From positions 51,765-115,764 of the forward strand of contig DASRFA010000041.1 of NCBI GenBank assembly GCA_035651755.1: DNA of 64,000 nucleotides, written 5' to 3'. The position numbers were made by a program, and so were the translations under genes. The notes beneath the pieces are model-generated. The model did not search any database. It was not told the DNA's origin and saw nothing but the letters and a program-made list of their open reading frames with translations. This document shows, piece by piece, positions 61,024-64,000 of this stretch (position 1 is its first letter; each line of letters begins with the position of its first letter). Source of the DNA: DASRFA01 sp035651755. Lineage in GTDB: Bacteria > Desulfobacterota > Binatia > UBA12015.

Positions 61024-62703
61024 TCACCGCCAACCTCGCACCACCCCGACGGGGAGGCTCTCCCACGCGTTGACCGAGCCGACCGGCGGCAGCGTCACGC
61101 GCTCCCGCTCCACACCGTGTCGTTCGAGCAAGGCCCCGAGCTGGAGCTCCCAGCTCTCCAGATATGGATCGGCGTGCCAGCCGCGCGGACCGCCCGGCGC
61201 CGCCGGCAGCTCCGCGGGCGGCGCGCCCTGATCCGGAGCCGCCACGACGCCCACGACGAAGACCTGGCCACCTCCGCGCAGCACGCGCTCGACGCGTGAG
61301 AGTTCGTCGTCGACGGCGCGACTTCCGATCTTCATCCGATCCCTGATGGCGAGGTGGGTGTGGACCTTGTGCTCCGGCAGATCGGGAATCGTGATCCAGG
61401 GCGTCGAGCCGCGATAGTAGCGATCGAACGTCACGCCCGCGTACCACGGAAGGACGACGACCAAGTCTCCTGGGCCGCCGCGCCGCGCGATCTCGCGCGC
61501 GGCGAGGTCGACGTCGGTCATCCGCAGACGGACCGCTTCCGCCACGTCGCGCACGGAAGCGAGAGCGAGGACCGCGACGATCGCCACGCGGGCCCATCCT
61601 CCCCACCACCAGCGCGCGGCGAACAGACCGGAGCCGACGTCGAGGATGAGAGCGCACAGACCCATCAGCGAGAGGTAGTGCCAGTACTGGATGCCGACTC
61701 CCGTCGAGCGCAACGCAATGAAGTAGACGACCAGCCCGAGGATGATGGTCACGCCGCAGAAGAGCGCGCGGTCGACGTCCGCGGGATCGCTGCCGGGCCG
61801 GAACGCGAGCGCCAGCCCGGCGAGGGCGAGGACGCCCGCGAGCGCCCAGGCGATCGACAGAGGAGTCACGCCGGCACCGATCGCATGGGCGAAGACTTCA
61901 ATCAGGAACGCGGTTGGCCAGGTTGCGACGATCAGCGGCGCCGTCTGCGTCATGTACTCGAGGGCGCCGCGATTCACGATCACGACCGAGAGCGCGGCCC
62001 CCATCCCCAGCAGCGCGAGCGAGGCGAGCGCGCGGAAGTTCCGTTCGCGGAGCACGACGGCGGCCGCCCCGGCGCCGGCGGCGAGCAAGAGAAGACAGTT
62101 CGCGTAGTGCGTCTGGACGGCCGCGAGCGAAGCCATGAAGGCGAGCGCGAGGCGCCGGGCTCCGGGGCGCTCGACGTACGCCCACAGCGAGCCCGCGCAC
62201 CACAGAAGCGCGGCTGCGCCCAATCCGTAGCCCCGTACCGCATCCCCGTAGATGATCACCGACGGGCTCATGGCGAACAGCAGCAAGGCGACGACCGGCG
62301 CAGCGACGCCGAGGCGGCGTCCGGCCCACCAGACGGAGGCGATCGTCACCAACCCGATCACGAGGCCGAGCCGGCGCCCGTCGCGATCCGCGTCGCCGGA
62401 GCCCAAGCCAAGCGAGAGATGGAGGATCGCCGTCCACGCGGCGGGGAACGAGTCGAACCGGGCTCGAGCGAAGACGTCGCTCAGGGATGGACTCGACGCG
62501 ACGTTGACGCTGTTGACCTCGTCGCGCCACAGCGGGCCCGCGTGCGCGTGGAAGACGAGGTGAAGCCCGACCAGGACGAGCGTGAGGACGAGGGCCAGAG
62601 CGATGGAAGCCCGGCGCGGGTCCCATCGAGTCGTCGGAGCGGGCGAGCTTCCCGCAGGCGTCGCGGAGGCTCCGGCGCCTGCTCTCAGCCGCCGCGGCCT
62701 CAC
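61024..62703 (-). CDS. GT39-like membrane glycosyltransferase
   Basis: 559 residues with about 10 helices. Its N-terminus has HAGPLWRDEVNSVNVASSPS, where Asp-Glu matches the acidic pair of PMT/ArnT-like enzymes. FAMSPSVIIYGDAVRGYGLG is the next conserved loop. A C-terminal extracytoplasmic domain holds an Arg/Asp-rich stretch. The GTG at 62703 overlaps the stop of the JmjC gene by 4 nt (GTGA), so they are translationally coupled. The frame upstream is shadow. Confidence 0.82.
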   Translation of the reverse strand: MRPRRLRAGAGASATPAGSSPAPTTRWDPRRASIALALVLTLVLVGLHLVFHAHAGPLWRDEVNSVNVASSPSLSDVFARARFDSFPAAWTAILHLSLGLGSGDADRDGRRLGLVIGLVTIASVWWAGRRLGVAAPVVALLLFAMSPSVIIYGDAVRGYGLGAAALLWCAGSLWAYVERPGARRLALAFMASLAAVQTHYANCLLLLAAGAGAAAVVLRERNFRALASLALLGMGAALSVVIVNRGALEYMTQTAPLIVATWPTAFLIEVFAHAIGAGVTPLSIAWALAGVLALAGLALAFRPGSDPADVDRALFCGVTIILGLVVYFIALRSTGVGIQYWHYLSLMGLCALILDVGSGLFAARWWWGGWARVAIVAVLALASVRDVAEAVRLRMTDVDLAAREIARRGGPGDLVVVLPWYAGVTFDRYYRGSTPWITIPDLPEHKVHTHLAIRDRMKIGSRAVDDELSRVERVLRGGGQVFVVGVVAAPDQGAPPAELPAAPGGPRGWHADPYLESWELQLGALLERHGVERERVTLPPVGSVNAWESLPVGVVRGWR

Positions 62704-63746
62704 GCCGCTTCGGCGATCGCTTCTGGAATCGCAAACGGGCAGCCGTCGACCCGACACCGCCGCTCGAGCGACCGCCGCGGACACACCAGACCGTGGAAGA
62801 GGCTCGGCCGGGTGGCGAGCAGCTTGAGAAGCATCATGGCCTTCGATGAGCCGAGGCCGTGTCGGATCGAGAAGAAGCGATAGGCGACTGCGATCGTGGT
62901 CGTGAGGTTCTCGACGTAGTGCCATACGAAGGGAGGCACGTAGAGGACGTCTCCCGGATCGAGCACGATCTCGTAGGCAGGCGCGTACGGACCCAGCGGG
63001 AACGCTTCCGATCGATGTGCCGGATCATACTCGGAATGGAAGTACGGTCGACGATCGGGCTCGGGCTCGATGAGCTGCTGGTACCGGGCCGGCCAGAGCA
63101 GCCAGCGCTTCCGGCCATGGACCTGAACGAAGGCATTCGATTCGTGAGCGCAGTGGACCGGGGTTCGAGTACCGGCCGGGGCGATGAAGAGCTGCGTGAA
63201 CTCGCGCAGCGAGAACCGGCTTCGGAACCCGGAGAAGAACGGCATGTCGAGGTCCGTCTTGAGCGCGGGATTGTCGTCGATGAAGGGAAGAAACCGGAGG
63301 CATTCGCGCTTCCCGGCCCGGATGGAGTCGATCAGCGTACCGAGATCCTGGACGACGCGGCGGCTGTGCTCCCCATCGCCGTACAGTCCGACCTGATCGA
63401 TCAGGACCGCGGGTGTGTTTCCCCACTCCCGCGCGAAGAAGTCGAGGTCCCACTTGTCGACCGCCCGCCAGTTCCGCGCGAGCCCGCGAAAGACCGCCGG
63501 CTCCCACGGAGCGTGCGTGCGGTAGAATTCGGCGTGCGACGTGAACGCGACGACGGGGACCGGCCGGCGTTGGTCGGTCGGCCAGTCTTCGAAGTATCGC
63601 TGCATTCGGGCGCGGTTGCGTCGTCGCGCGGCTCCGAAGTAGCGCTCGGATCGCTCGTGGCCGAGGAAGTGATCGGCGAAGTAGTGCGCGAGATACGCGC
63701 TTCGACCTGCCAGCTTCAGGTCGCGCAGGGTCAACTCTCGCTGCAT
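62700..63746 (-). CDS. JmjC/cupin_8-like oxygenase (diverged)
   Basis: A 348-residue protein of the FIH/JmjC-like cupin_8 group. It has the strand TPVHCAHESNAFVQVHGRKR followed by WLLWPA, and a second metal block, DPGDVLYVPPFVWHYVENLT, with the distal His. The usual HxD is HCA here, so one iron ligand is uncertain. The ATG at 63746 is chosen over ones upstream because those extensions are Arg/Pro-rich and no ribosome site was found for them. It is coupled to the GT39-like gene. Confidence 0.8.
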   Translation of the reverse strand: MQRELTLRDLKLAGRSAYLAHYFADHFLGHERSERYFGAARRRNRARMQRYFEDWPTDQRRPVPVVAFTSHAEFYRTHAPWEPAVFRGLARNWRAVDKWDLDFFAREWGNTPAVLIDQVGLYGDGEHSRRVVQDLGTLIDSIRAGKRECLRFLPFIDDNPALKTDLDMPFFSGFRSRFSLREFTQLFIAPAGTRTPVHCAHESNAFVQVHGRKRWLLWPARYQQLIEPEPDRRPYFHSEYDPAHRSEAFPLGPYAPAYEIVLDPGDVLYVPPFVWHYVENLTTTIAVAYRFFSIRHGLGSSKAMMLLKLLATRPSLFHGLVCPRRSLERRCRVDGCPFAIPEAIAEAA

Positions 63747-64000
63747 CGACGGGGCCCCGTCGAACCCATCGGATCCGGTCGGCGCACGCCGGTCACGTTC
63801 TGGGCCGCGTTGGTTCACGATCGCTGACGGTGCCAGATCAGCCGGGCCCACTCGCTCGGCGTAGTATGGCCGTCCGCGATCTGTCAATGCGCTCTTCCGG
63901 CTCGGCGCCCGCATGAGCGGCCGAACTTCGGTGGCATGCCGACGGCGATCGAGGTAGCAGAGGCGTCGCGCAGGTGAGCCGCACGTGCCGTCAATCGACG

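Noticed and set aside
57407..61231. A 1274-codon plus-strand frame spanning several genes
   Set aside because: It runs antisense to the 926-residue protein and out of frame with the hydroxylase gene; Arg-rich shadow typical of GC-rich DNA.

Overview
The window is about 64 kb of very GC-rich DNA, packed with long antisense shadow frames, from a Gram-negative bacterium. Outer-membrane efflux proteins, lipoprotein signal peptides and a cbb3-type oxidase point that way. Two LLM-class flavin/F420-type oxidoreductases, a thiolase/OB-fold pair, and a secreted protein with tandem disintegrin-like cysteine repeats suggest a soil-type or uncultured lineage such as Myxococcota, Desulfobacterota, Binatota or Rokubacteria. 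That placement is inference. I found no rRNA, tRNA, IS element, prophage or CRISPR array.

Layout. 1-5.7 kb is a minus-strand heavy-metal efflux operon: response regulator, histidine kinase, CzcC-like outer-membrane protein, a short adaptor and a CzcA-like RND pump that runs off the left edge. 5.9-10.1 kb holds an outer-membrane barrel candidate, a GT9 glycosyltransferase and a YfhO-like membrane protein. 10.2-16.8 kb holds two LLM oxidoreductases, a split chromate transporter with a CYTH-like protein of unknown role, a phosphofructokinase and an EamA transporter. 16.9-20 kb holds a decayed cytochrome c peroxidase, an ECF sigma/ChrR-type anti-sigma pair and an MFS exporter. 20.1-23.8 kb holds a thiolase/DUF35 pair, exported MsrA, a response regulator and MsrB.

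23.8-31.6 kb is a cbb3-type oxidase locus on the minus strand: membrane protein, di-haem cytochrome c, CcoN, CcoO, two small membrane proteins and a CcoI-type copper ATPase. A TauE/SafE-like protein lies nearby. 32.3-39.9 kb is a long minus-strand run with an ABC/MacA-type exporter (ATPase, two permeases, adaptor), a GT39-like glycosyltransferase lodged between the permeases, then SDR, GNAT and ArfB genes. 40-44.7 kb holds folP, a Spy-like protein, a RecQ helicase and aldose 1-epimerase.

The most unusual part is 44.7-63.8 kb. A 1342-residue secreted protein carries about 26 tandem 32-residue repeats with the cysteine spacing of ADAM disintegrin domains. It is preceded by a divergent lipoprotein/TMTC-like glycosyltransferase pair. 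Further on come a DegT aminotransferase, a TPR protein, a Rieske oxygenase, a second membrane-plus-TPR protein, an aspartyl/asparaginyl hydroxylase, a GT39-like protein and a JmjC-like cupin. Glycosyltransferases and hydroxylases beside a Ser/Thr- and Cys-rich secreted protein raise the possibility of a protein-modification system, but no shared operon supports it. Non-coding highlights are a 123-nt nested hairpin, a repeated element found in two convergent gene junctions, a candidate Fur box and a leaderless-looking promoter.
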